9,103 bases of DNA, taken from Actinomycetota bacterium. Its GTDB lineage: Bacteria; Actinomycetota; UBA4738; HRBIN12. A program made the translations under genes and the position numbers. The stretch spans positions 2,308 through 11,410 of the forward strand of contig ML214192.1 of the NCBI GenBank assembly GCA_004366195.1, read 5' to 3'. The notes below the pieces were generated by a model, which had not been told where the DNA came from, ran no database searches, and worked only from the letters and a program-made list of their open reading frames with translations. Position 1 is the first letter of the stretch; each line of letters starts with the position of its first letter. Shown here one piece after another: positions 1-5,995 of this stretch.

Positions 1-106
1 CGTGAAGTACCCGATCCGGATCAAGTGCGCTGTCCTCGCCTGGGACGTGCTCCAGGAGGCCCTGGAGGGCGGGTCCGGGGAGGCGAGCGGAGCGCGTCCC
101 CACTGA
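1..106 (+). CDS. sufU: SufU-type Fe-S cluster scaffold protein, C-terminal fragment (5' end outside window)
   Basis: Only the last 34 codons are present, read from base 2 to a TGA at 104-106. The peptide begins VKYPIRIKCAVLAWDVLQEA, which matches the conserved C-terminal helix of the SufU/NifU-like family (pattern R-[IV]-K-C-A-x-L-x-W). The cysteine of this motif is the third metal-binding cysteine of SufU (Cys128 in the Bacillus subtilis protein), a Zn ligand needed for accepting sulfur from SufS. A short hydrophilic tail (EGGSGEASGARPH) follows. SufU works with the cysteine desulfurase SufS in the SUF pathway, so sufS, sufB, sufC or sufD would be expected just before this window. That is inference, because those genes are not visible. 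The stop lies 18 bases before the next predicted start, which suggests co-transcription or at least tight packing. The call rests on a short but characteristic motif. Confidence 0.8.
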   Translation, partial: VKYPIRIKCAVLAWDVLQEALEGGSGEASGARPH

Positions 107-124
107 CCTGCGCACCATCCCGGG

Positions 125-1940
125 GTGCGGCATGATGGGGTCGTGCGCCGGTTGGCCTGGCTCCCCGTGGTGCTGTGGCTCGCCGTTCCGCTGGGGGCGG
201 CGCGCGCCCAGGGGCTGGAGCGGACCATCGCCTACGACGTCGCGATCGAGGTCGAGCCCTCCGGCGCGATCGTGGTGACCGAGACGATCGTCCAGGACTT
301 CGGCGACGCCCCACGGCACGGCATCGAACGCGAGATCCCCGAGCGGCTGCGCTACGACGACACCTACGACCGCGTCTACCCGATCGAGGTGATCTCGGTC
401 GGAACCTCCTCGGGTACGCCGGACGACCTCCTCGTCGAGCACGTCGGGGGGTTCCTGCACATCCGGATCGGCGATCCCGACGTCACGGTCACCGGGGTCC
501 ACTCCTACGAGATCGTCTACCGCATGCGGGGAGCGTTGAACGGGTTCCCCACCCACGACGAGCTGTACTGGAACGTGATCGGGACGGACTGGCGGCAGGA
601 CGTGGAGCGCGCGACGGCGACGGTGCGGGGCCCGGCCCCGATCTCGCGGGTGGCGTGCTTCGCCGGGTTCGCGGGCTCGGCGGGCCGGTGCGACCGGGCG
701 GAGATCGTGGGTGGGACGGCCCGGTTCGTCCAGCGCGGCCTGCCCGCGTTCGACGCCTTCTCCATCGCGGTGGCGCTCCCCCCGGGGAGCGTCGCGAGCA
801 CCGAGCCCATCCTGGAGGAGCGCTGGAGCCTGGATCGCGCCTTCTCGCGGACGCCCCTCACCGTTGGCGGGGCGGTCGGCGGGACGGCGCTCGTCCTGGC
901 GGCGGGGGGCGTGCGCGCTCGCCTGGCGGCGGGGCCGGGACCGGCGCTACCGCGGCTCGCGGGTCGACCAGGTCATGGGCGGCGTCGAGGGGCAGGAGCA
1001 GGCGGTACCGCTGTTCGAGTCCGGGGAGGGTCCGGTGGAGTTCTCGCCGCCGGAAGGGCTGCGGCCCGGGCAGATCGGGACCCTCCTCGACGAGCGGGCG
1101 AACACGCTCGACGTCACGGCGACCATCGTCGACCTCGCGGCCCGCGGGTACCTGGTCATCCAGGAGGTGGAGAAGGGGGGCTGGTTCTCCAAGCCGGACT
1201 GGCGCTTGCACCGGCGCCGGGCCCCCATGAAGGAGCTCCTGCCGTACGAGCGACTGCTCCTCCAGCGCCTGTTCGCCCGGGGCGACGACGTACGGCTCTC
1301 GGAGCTGCGCAACACCTTCGCCGAGGAGCTGCGCGAGGTGCAGGAGGCTCTGTACGACGACGCCGTACAGCGGGGCTGGTTCGCCGGACGGCCCGATCGG
1401 GTGCGGGCCACCTGGCTGGCCACGGGGCTCGGCGTGCTGGTCCTCGGCGGCGGGCTGACGGTCGTGCTCGCGCGCTTCACCCACCTCGGGCTGCTCGGGC
1501 TGCCCGTCGTGCTCGGCGGGCCCGCGCTGGCCATCGGGGCTCGGTGGATGCCCCGACGCACGGCGAAGGGGACGGCGCTCGCGCGGCGGGTCGCCGGGTT
1601 CCGACGGGTGATCGAGACCGCGGAGACGCACCTCGCGCGGTGGGCCGAGGAGGAGGATGTGTTCACGCGCTACCTCCCCTACGCGATCGTCTTCGGCTTC
1701 ACGGAGCGGTGGGCGAGGGCCTTCGCCGCCCTCGGCGCGCGGGCCGTGGAGACGTCCTGGTACCTCTCGAGCAGACCCTTCGATCTGGCCGAGCTCGGGG
1801 ACCGGCTCGACACGTTCGCCGTGACGACGAGCGGCATCATCGCCTCGACCTTCGCTGGATCCGGGGGCAGCGGGTTCGGGGGTGGGGGCAGCGCCGGCGC
1901 CGGCGGCGGTGCCGGCGGCGGCGGCGGGGGCTCCTGGTAG
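125..1940 (+). CDS. DUF2207-domain membrane protein, reading frame interrupted by a +1 shift at 904-909
   Basis: An N-terminal signal peptide (RRLAWLPVVLWLAVPLGAARA, A-x-A cleavage near residue 28) leads into a beta-rich extracytoplasmic domain. This contains the DUF2207 hallmarks DV.IEV.PSG.I.VTETI, HGIEREIP and ELYWNVIGTDW (residues about 35-230). The frame then runs off into low-complexity Arg/Gly/Ala sequence. The rest of the protein continues in the next frame from about position 910 to the TAG at 1938-1940. It comprises RRGRDRRYRGSRVDQVM, a cytosolic region, two membrane helices (about 1409-1470 and 1480-1540), a second soluble part and the glycine-rich tail ending GGGGGGSW typical of this family. 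Removing one G from the G6 run joins the halves through a clean membrane helix and gives about 604 residues, a normal family length. The start is uncertain: GTG 125, or GTG 143, which gives a tidier signal peptide. No Shine-Dalgarno sequence is strong for either. The function of DUF2207 proteins is unknown; the topology says cell envelope. It is either a sequencing error or a genuine recent pseudogene. Confidence 0.85.
904..909 (+). other. G6 run, probable site of the frameshift in the DUF2207 gene
   Basis: Upstream codons are read in the frame of position 125 and downstream homology is read one base later. The only homopolymer between the last sensible upstream residues (TALVLAAG) and the first sensible downstream residues (RRGRDRRY) is this run of six G. 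Deleting one G gives TALVLAAGACALAWRRGRDR, a hydrophobic membrane helix followed by positive cytoplasmic residues, which is what the family has at this point. Confidence 0.75.
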
Positions 1941-1952
1941 GGTCGGGGAGGT

Positions 1953-1968
1953 CGGGCCGCGCGGCCCG
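1953..1968. repeat. 16-bp perfect palindrome between the DUF2207 and acyltransferase genes
   Basis: CGGGCCGCGCGGCCCG is self-complementary and could fold as a 6-bp stem with a GCGC loop. It lies in the 44-bp gap after the DUF2207 stop and before the GGAG ribosome binding site (1972-1975) of the acyltransferase. It could be a weak attenuator or operator, but short GC palindromes are common in DNA this GC-rich and no T-run follows. Confidence 0.3.
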
Positions 1969-1984
1969 GCCGGAGCCGTCGAGC

Positions 1985-2974
1985 ATGGAGATCGTCTTCT
2001 CGGAGGATGCGCGGGACTTCGTGCGCCGCGACTGGTCGGCGCTGGTGACGGCCGACCCGGCCGGCACCTTCTTCCACCTCCCCGGCTACCTCAAGCTCTA
2101 CTGGGAGGAGTTCGCCGAGCGCCCGGAGCACCTCCTGCTCGCCTTCGCCGAGCAGGACGGCGTGCAGGTCGGCGCCGTCGCGTTCGAGCGGATCGGCGAG
2201 ACGCTGCGGTTCCTCGGTGGAACGGAGGTCACCGACTACATGGGCCCGGTCGCGGTGCCGGAGCTCCAGGCGACCGTGGCGAAGGAGCTGCTCGCCGCCC
2301 TCGACCGTCGGGACGACTGGGTCTCGGCGGACCTGCGGGGGCTCCCGGAGGACCGGGCCTGGCTCGGGCTCCTCGCCGAGGCCGCCGCCGCTCAGGGGTT
2401 CTCGGTGGAGCTGCTCGACGATCAGAACGGGGCCGCGCCCTTCCTGCCGCTGCCGGGCTCGTACGAGGCCTACCTGGCCGGTCTCCCCGCCAAGCTCCGG
2501 CACGAGATCCGCCGCAAGGCGAGGAAGCTCGCGACCGAGGCAGGGCCGTACCACGTGGCGCTGGCGCGCCCGGAGACCCTCCGCGCGTACCTCGACCGCT
2601 TCGTGGAGCTGCACCGCTCGAGCGAGGGCCCGAAGGGCGTGTTCATGCAGCCGGGGATGGAGATCTTCTTCCGGCGCCTGGGGGAGGCGTTCCTGCCGCG
2701 CGGGATCTTCAACCTCACCTTCCTCGAGATCGGGGAGGAGAAGGTGGCCGGCACGATCGGCTTCCGGTTCGAGGGCACGTTCTACCTCTACAACTCGGCC
2801 TTCGACCGTGCCTGGCAGCACCTCGCGCCGGGGATGGTGCTGGTCGCGGAGGACATCCGCATCGCGATCGAGGCCGGCTGCGGCGGCTTCGACCTGCTGA
2901 AGGGCGACTACGCGTACAAGTACCGGTTCGGCGCGCACCCGCGGGCCGTCAAGCGCCTGCTGATCCGCCGCTAG
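1985..2974 (+). CDS. FemAB/CelD-like GNAT-fold acyltransferase (GNAT_6/BcsL-like)
   Basis: A complete 329-residue protein starting at ATG 1985, nine bases after a GGAG. The architecture matches the two-lobed FemAB-like GNAT families (Pfam Acetyltransf_6; 'CelD/BcsL' proteins). The N-terminal lobe has W17 and TFFHLPGYLKLYW (28-40), the usual 'x-P-x-W' type opening. The linker LRHEIRRKARKL (171-182) is the conserved basic helix. The C-terminal catalytic-type lobe shows VAGTIGFRFEGTFYLYNSAF (254-273), PGMVL (282-286) and FDLLKGDYAYKYRFG (302-316), the family's F-D-[FL]-[LM]-x-G-[DE]-x-x-Y-K signature. Relatives transfer acyl or aminoacyl groups in exopolysaccharide, peptidoglycan or lipid-linked sugar pathways, so a cell-envelope role is likely, but the donor and acceptor cannot be told from sequence. 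There is no signal peptide and no membrane helix, so it should be cytosolic. It lies 44 bases after the DUF2207 gene on the same strand, suggesting one transcript. Its stop overlaps the stop of the converging gene. Confidence 0.85.
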   Translation: MEIVFSEDARDFVRRDWSALVTADPAGTFFHLPGYLKLYWEEFAERPEHLLLAFAEQDGVQVGAVAFERIGETLRFLGGTEVTDYMGPVAVPELQATVAKELLAALDRRDDWVSADLRGLPEDRAWLGLLAEAAAAQGFSVELLDDQNGAAPFLPLPGSYEAYLAGLPAKLRHEIRRKARKLATEAGPYHVALARPETLRAYLDRFVELHRSSEGPKGVFMQPGMEIFFRRLGEAFLPRGIFNLTFLEIGEEKVAGTIGFRFEGTFYLYNSAFDRAWQHLAPGMVLVAEDIRIAIEAGCGGFDLLKGDYAYKYRFGAHPRAVKRLLIRR

Positions 2975-3795
2975 TCGACGTAGGCGCGGACGTGCTCGAG
3001 GACCGCGAGGGCGATCTCTTCGTCGCCGCCCACGACCAGCTCGCCGATGTCGAGGAAGTAGGTCCCCGGCACCCGCCGCCCGGCGACCTTGGCGAAGGCG
3101 AGCGCACGACCCTCGATCCAGGCGTCGGGCTTCTTGTCCTCGGGCGGGGCCTCCCGCGGGGCGAGCCCCCAGTGCCACGAGCCCTCGCCCATGCCCGAGA
3201 GGTCCACCCGGACGCTCGCGCCGGGGAACGACAGGCCGGCGAGGCCGAGGGCGTAGGGGAGCATGCGGATCCCGAGATCGCAGGTGAGGTGGACCGGCCA
3301 GTGCTGGGGGTTCGGCTCCTGGCCGGTGCCCTCCCGGAGGTCCTCGCCGTGGAGCCACCACTCGACGACGCGGGACTGGACGAGGTACCGGACGGCGATC
3401 TCCCCCGCGAGCCAGGGCACCCGCCGCCTCGGCCACTCCTCCGGGGGGATCTCGGCGACGCGCGCGCAGAGCAGGTCCGCCGCCCGCCCCCAGTCCAGCG
3501 CGAGCTGGCGGGCCGGGACGTCCTCGCGCACGCGGACGGCCCACTCGTTGAAGCCGGAGACCCAGAGCTCGCCGCCGTTCGCCTGGCGGAAGGCGTCGAG
3601 CTCGACCGCCGGCTCGCCGCCCACGAGCTGCGCCGCCGCAGCGTCCTGGGCGGCGAGGTGGGCGAGGAGGTCGCGGTTCCGCCACCCCTCGCACGGGCTC
3701 GCGGCGTCCCAGGTCTCGGGGTCCGCGTACTGGATCGTGCGACCGAGGCGAGCGCGCTCGGCGTGCAGGATGCCGATGAGTTGGGTCCGCTCCAC
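2971..3795 (-). CDS. Mycothiol-dependent maleylpyruvate isomerase family protein (MDMPI/DinB fold)
   Basis: A 274-residue protein from a GTG at 3795-3793, chosen because a strong GGAGGAG (3807-3801) sits five bases upstream. The N-terminal four-helix DinB-like domain contains SPCEGWRNRDLLAHLA (33-48) and VVEWWLHGEDLR (143-154). His46, Glu145 and His149 correspond to the zinc ligands (His52, Glu144, His148) of the Corynebacterium glutamicum mycothiol-dependent maleylpyruvate isomerase. From about residue 165 on there is an alpha/beta C-terminal domain of the sterol-carrier-like type seen in MDMPI_C proteins (VRVDLSG, SWHWGL, DAWIEGRALAFAKVAGRR). Members use or are thought to use mycothiol, the actinobacterial thiol cofactor, in S-transfer or isomerisation reactions. 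Most paralogues have no assigned substrate, and maleylpyruvate itself is unlikely to be provable here because no gentisate pathway gene is nearby. It stands alone on its strand, with glycerate kinase divergent and the acyltransferase convergent. Confidence 0.85.
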   Translation of the reverse strand: MERTQLIGILHAERARLGRTIQYADPETWDAASPCEGWRNRDLLAHLAAQDAAAAQLVGGEPAVELDAFRQANGGELWVSGFNEWAVRVREDVPARQLALDWGRAADLLCARVAEIPPEEWPRRRVPWLAGEIAVRYLVQSRVVEWWLHGEDLREGTGQEPNPQHWPVHLTCDLGIRMLPYALGLAGLSFPGASVRVDLSGMGEGSWHWGLAPREAPPEDKKPDAWIEGRALAFAKVAGRRVPGTYFLDIGELVVGGDEEIALAVLEHVRAYVD

Positions 3796-3800
3796 GCTGG

Positions 3801-3807
3801 CTCCTCC
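3801..3807 (-). promoter_or_regulatory. Ribosome binding site of the MDMPI-family gene
   Basis: The minus strand reads GGAGGAG, then CCAGC, then GTG. It is the strongest Shine-Dalgarno match in the window and fixes the GTG start. Confidence 0.7.
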
Positions 3808-3829
3808 GGGTCGATGGACGATGTTCCAG

Positions 3830-3852
3830 CCGGATGGGCCGTCGCCGTCCGG
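3830..3852. repeat. Inverted repeat in the divergent promoter region
   Basis: CCGGATGG (3830-3837) pairs with CCGTCCGG (3845-3852): eight pairs with one G-T wobble and a 7-base loop. It sits between the divergent MDMPI-family and glycerate kinase genes, next to the candidate -10 boxes. It could be an operator or the 5' leader hairpin of the minus-strand transcript. Confidence 0.35.
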
Positions 3853-3858
3853 CGCGGA

Positions 3859-3864
3859 ATCGTA
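3859..3864 (-). promoter_or_regulatory. Candidate -10 box for the MDMPI-family gene
   Basis: The minus strand reads TACGAT, a good match to the actinobacterial -10 pattern TAnnnT. Transcription would begin near 3852, giving a leader of about 55-60 bases before the GTG at 3795. No clear -35 box is visible, which is usual in this group. Confidence 0.35.
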
Positions 3865-3868
3865 CCGT
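3863..3868 (+). promoter_or_regulatory. Candidate -10 box for a leaderless glycerate kinase transcript
   Basis: TACCGT (TAnnnT type) ends six bases before the GTG at 3875. The gene has no Shine-Dalgarno sequence (upstream bases are CGTACCGTACCGAC). Both facts fit a leaderless mRNA starting at the GTG. The box overlaps the opposite-strand TACGAT by two bases. Confidence 0.35.
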
Positions 3869-3874
3869 ACCGAC

Positions 3875-4993
3875 GTGCGCATCCTCGTGGCGCCGGACAA
3901 GTTCCGCGGGACGCTCACGGCCGCCGAGGCGGCCTCCGCGATCGCGCGCGGGTGGCGGCGGGTCCGGCCGGAGGACCGCGTGGAGGAGGTCCCCCTCGCC
4001 GACGGTGGGGAAGGCACGCTCGACGCGCTCCTCGCCGCGCTCGGGGGCGAGCGGCGCACCGAGCGGGTCAGCGGCCCGCTCGGCGACCACGTCGAGGCGG
4101 CCTTCGGCCTCGCCGAGGGGCCCACAGGTCTCCTCGGCATCGTGGAGATGGCCCGCGCCTCGGGGCTCGGGTTGGTCTCGCCGGCCCGTCGTGATCCCCT
4201 GCGCGCGACGACACGCGGGACGGGCGAGCTCATCCTGGCGGCCGCCAGAGCCGGGGCGACGGAGGTGCTCGTCTGCCTCGGGGGCAGCGCCACCACCGAC
4301 GGCGGGGCGGGGATGGCGGAGGCCGTGGGGATCTCCCTCAGCGACGCCGCTGGCCGCCCCATCGGGCCCGGGGGGCTGGGGCTCCTGCAACTGGCTCGGA
4401 TCGACGCGAGCGGGCTGGATCCCCTCGTTCGCCGTCTCCGGGTCCAGGCCTGCTGCGACGTGGACAACCCCCTCACCGGGCCGCAGGGCGCCGCGCGGCT
4501 GTTCGCGCCGCAGAAGGGGGCCACGCCGGACGAGGTGGTGCTCCTGGACCGGGCCCTCGCGCACCTCGCGGCCGTCGTCCACCGCGACCTCGGCATCGAC
4601 GTGCGGAGCCTGCCGGGGGCGGGAGCCGCCGGCGGCCTGGGGGCAGGCCTCGTCGCCTTCCTCGGCGCTCGCCTGCGGCCCGGCATCGAGCTCGTCATGG
4701 AGGCCGTCGGGTTGCCGGAGCGCATCGAGCGTGCCGATCTCGTGCTCACGGGGGAGGGGACCTTCGACGCCACGTCGTTGCGGGGCAAGGTGCCGGCCGG
4801 GGTGCTGGGGCTCGCGCGGGCCGCTGGGGTGCCGGCCGTCGTCCTGTGCGGCCGCGCCGAGATCGAGCCCGCCGACGTCGCCGTCCGGTCCCTGGTGGAC
4901 CTGGTGGGCGAGGAGCGGGCGCTCCACGACGCGCGGCTCGCGCTCGAGGAGCTGGCGGCCGACGTCGCGGAGGGGCTAGGCTCCGCCCCGTGA
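3875..4993 (+). CDS. glxK: Glycerate kinase (GlxK/GarK family)
   Basis: A 372-residue protein, the usual size for glycerate kinase type 1 (Pfam Gly_kinase). It phosphorylates D-glycerate with ATP, to 2-phosphoglycerate in this family, feeding glyoxylate, serine or sugar-acid breakdown products into glycolysis. Family motifs appear in order: LVAPDKFRGTLTA (4-16), ADGGEGT (42-48), EMARASGLGLV (91-101), GGSATTDGGAGM (136-147), CDVDNPLTGPQGAA (194-207), GAGAAGGLGAG (248-258) and LTGEGTFDATSLRGK (291-305). The GTG at 3875 begins exactly at the conserved VRILVAPDKF N-terminus. The longer upstream frame is non-homologous and runs through the divergent gene. The stop TGA (4991-4993) overlaps the GTG of the deacylase, so the two are translationally coupled. 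No other glyoxylate or glycerate pathway gene is visible, so the physiological source of glycerate is unknown. Confidence 0.95.
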   Translation: MRILVAPDKFRGTLTAAEAASAIARGWRRVRPEDRVEEVPLADGGEGTLDALLAALGGERRTERVSGPLGDHVEAAFGLAEGPTGLLGIVEMARASGLGLVSPARRDPLRATTRGTGELILAAARAGATEVLVCLGGSATTDGGAGMAEAVGISLSDAAGRPIGPGGLGLLQLARIDASGLDPLVRRLRVQACCDVDNPLTGPQGAARLFAPQKGATPDEVVLLDRALAHLAAVVHRDLGIDVRSLPGAGAAGGLGAGLVAFLGARLRPGIELVMEAVGLPERIERADLVLTGEGTFDATSLRGKVPAGVLGLARAAGVPAVVLCGRAEIEPADVAVRSLVDLVGEERALHDARLALEELAADVAEGLGSAP

Positions 4994-5526
4994 AGGCCAT
5001 CGAGCGCTTCCTGGAGGCGGCCGCGATCCTCAGTCACCCCGTGGAGGTCCGGCGGTTCCCGCAGGGGACGAGGACGGCGGAGGAGGCCGCCCGAGCCGTG
5101 GGCTGCGACGTCGGCCAGATCGTGAAGTCGCTGGTGTTCATGGCGGACGGTCGGCCGGTCCTGGCGCTCACCTCGGGCGCGAACCGGGTGGACGTGGGCA
5201 AGCTGGCGGCGATCGCGGGGGCCCGGGAGGTCCGCCGGGCCACGCCCGAGGAGGCGCGCGCCGCGACGGGGTTCGCTGTCGGCGGGACCCCGCCGTTCGG
5301 GCACCCCGCGCCGATCCCCGCCTACCTCGACCCCGACCTGCTCGGGCATCGGGAGGTGTGGGCGGCCGCGGGGACGCCCGACGCGGTGTTCCGGACCACC
5401 CCCGAGGAGCTCCGTCGAACGACCGGGGCCGTGGTCGCCGACTTCCGGGAAACCCGACCGGAGGGGTCGGGAACATCCGGCAGGACCGGTATCATGGACG
5501 GGAGTCGAGCGTCGGAGGGTGCGTGA
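4990..5526 (+). CDS. YbaK/ProX-type aminoacyl-tRNA deacylase
   Basis: A 178-residue protein whose GTG start overlaps the glycerate kinase stop by four bases (GTGA). It belongs to the YbaK/ProX/INS editing superfamily, which hydrolyses mischarged tRNAs such as Cys-tRNA(Pro) or Ala-tRNA(Pro). Visible signatures are LSHPVEVRRFPQGTRTAEEA (14-33), VGQIVKSLVF (41-50) with the conserved lysine K46, LALTSGANRVD (58-68), KLAAIAGA (71-78) and GGTPPFGH (98-105), the family's G-x-[VT]-P-P-F-G-H active-site loop. The family domain ends near residue 151 (VVADF). The remaining 25 residues are Gly/Ser/Arg-rich, without recognisable fold, and are encoded by DNA that also carries a hairpin and the apparent iscA promoter. 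Actinobacterial relatives are often annotated simply as 'YbaK/EbsC family protein'. Which tRNA it edits cannot be read from sequence. Confidence 0.9.
   Translation: MKAIERFLEAAAILSHPVEVRRFPQGTRTAEEAARAVGCDVGQIVKSLVFMADGRPVLALTSGANRVDVGKLAAIAGAREVRRATPEEARAATGFAVGGTPPFGHPAPIPAYLDPDLLGHREVWAAAGTPDAVFRTTPEELRRTTGAVVADFRETRPEGSGTSGRTGIMDGSRASEGA
5453..5471 (+). terminator. Hairpin at the 3' end of the deacylase gene
   Basis: CCCGACC (5453-5459) and GGTCGGG (5465-5471) form a perfect 7-bp stem with a GGAGG loop. It lies inside the non-conserved tail of the deacylase frame, just upstream of the putative iscA promoter. It could partly terminate the glycerate kinase transcript before iscA. No T-run follows, so its function is uncertain. 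Confidence 0.3.
5490..5495 (+). promoter_or_regulatory. Candidate -10 box of the iscA promoter
   Basis: TATCAT differs from TATAAT at one position. A weak -35 match (TCGGGA, 5467-5472) lies 17 bases upstream and overlaps the end of the preceding hairpin. Transcription would begin near 5502, about 27 bases before the ATG and just ahead of the GGAGGG (5514-5519). Confidence 0.4.
5514..5519 (+). promoter_or_regulatory. Ribosome binding site deciding the iscA start
   Basis: GGAGGG lies nine bases before ATG 5529 but only three bases before the in-frame GTG 5523. The ATG is therefore the likelier start, and it also gives the family-typical MIRLTEAA N-terminus. Confidence 0.6.
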
Positions 5527-5528
5527 GG

Positions 5529-5849
5529 ATGATTCGGCTGACCGAGGCCGCCGCGGGCAAGGTGAAGGAGCTCCTCGCCGAGGAGGGCAGGGACGACATC
5601 GCGCTCCGCGTCGCGGTCCAGCCCGGCGGCTGCTCGGGTCTGCGGTACGCGATGTACCTCGACGACCAGATCACCGACCGCGACCTCACCGAGGAGCAGT
5701 TCGGGGTCCGCGTCGTGGTGGACCGGATGAGCGCGCCCTATCTCTCGCAGGCCACGATCGACTTCGTGGACACGCTGGAGGCTTCGGGCTTCACCATCGA
5801 CAACCCCGTGGCCCAGGGCACCTGCGCCTGCGGCCACTCCTTCCACTGA
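5529..5849 (+). CDS. iscA: A-type iron-sulfur cluster carrier (IscA/ErpA/SufA family)
   Basis: A 106-residue protein, the standard family length. It receives nascent Fe-S clusters from a scaffold and hands them to target apoproteins. The three cluster-binding cysteines are present: Cys35 in QPGGCSGLRY (31-40) and Cys99/Cys101 in GTCACGHSF (97-105). They have the same numbering as Cys35, Cys99 and Cys101 of Escherichia coli IscA. The conserved TIDFVD (76-81) and SGFTIDNP (86-93) are also intact. The start is ATG 5529. It follows the deacylase stop by two bases, but its own promoter-like sequence lies within that gene, so it may be expressed both from the upstream operon and on its own. Actinomycetote orthologues are often named ErpA or 'iron-sulfur cluster assembly accessory protein', so the exact symbol is a family-level choice. 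With a SufU fragment 5.4 kb upstream, the partner system is probably SUF. Confidence 0.93.
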   Translation: MIRLTEAAAGKVKELLAEEGRDDIALRVAVQPGGCSGLRYAMYLDDQITDRDLTEEQFGVRVVVDRMSAPYLSQATIDFVDTLEASGFTIDNPVAQGTCACGHSFH

Positions 5850-5863
5850 AGCTCCGATCCCCC

Positions 5864-5887
5864 GCCGGGCTCAAGTTCCGGCCCGGT
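5864..5887 (+). terminator. Candidate rho-independent-like terminator of iscA
   Basis: CCGGGC (5865-5870) pairs with GCCCGG (5881-5886), extended by a G-T pair (5864/5887), with a 10-base loop. It begins 14 bases after the iscA stop. No T-run follows, as is common in high-GC actinomycetotes. Confidence 0.4.
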
Positions 5888-5995
5888 CGCGTGCCGATAC
5901 CGGAAGTAAGCCCGCGAGCGTGAGGGGGTGGTGAAGGACTCGCGGTCGGACGCGCCGGCTCCGCTCTCAAGCTCTCGCGGGTGGCTATCCCCCGC

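Noticed and set aside
1868..1936. GC-rich tandem-like repeat (GGC/GGT units)
   Set aside because: It encodes the glycine-rich C-terminal tail that DUF2207 proteins normally have, so no separate repeat element is needed to explain it.
1679..4927. A very long open frame on the minus strand, over 1000 codons
   Set aside because: Its translation is low-complexity Pro/Arg/Gly/Ala sequence without domains and lies opposite well-supported genes. Long antisense open frames are expected in DNA this GC-rich.
5912..5980. Possible tRNA or SRP RNA in the iscA/aminotransferase gap
   Set aside because: No T-loop consensus, no anticodon arm geometry and no SRP core tetraloop motif could be found.
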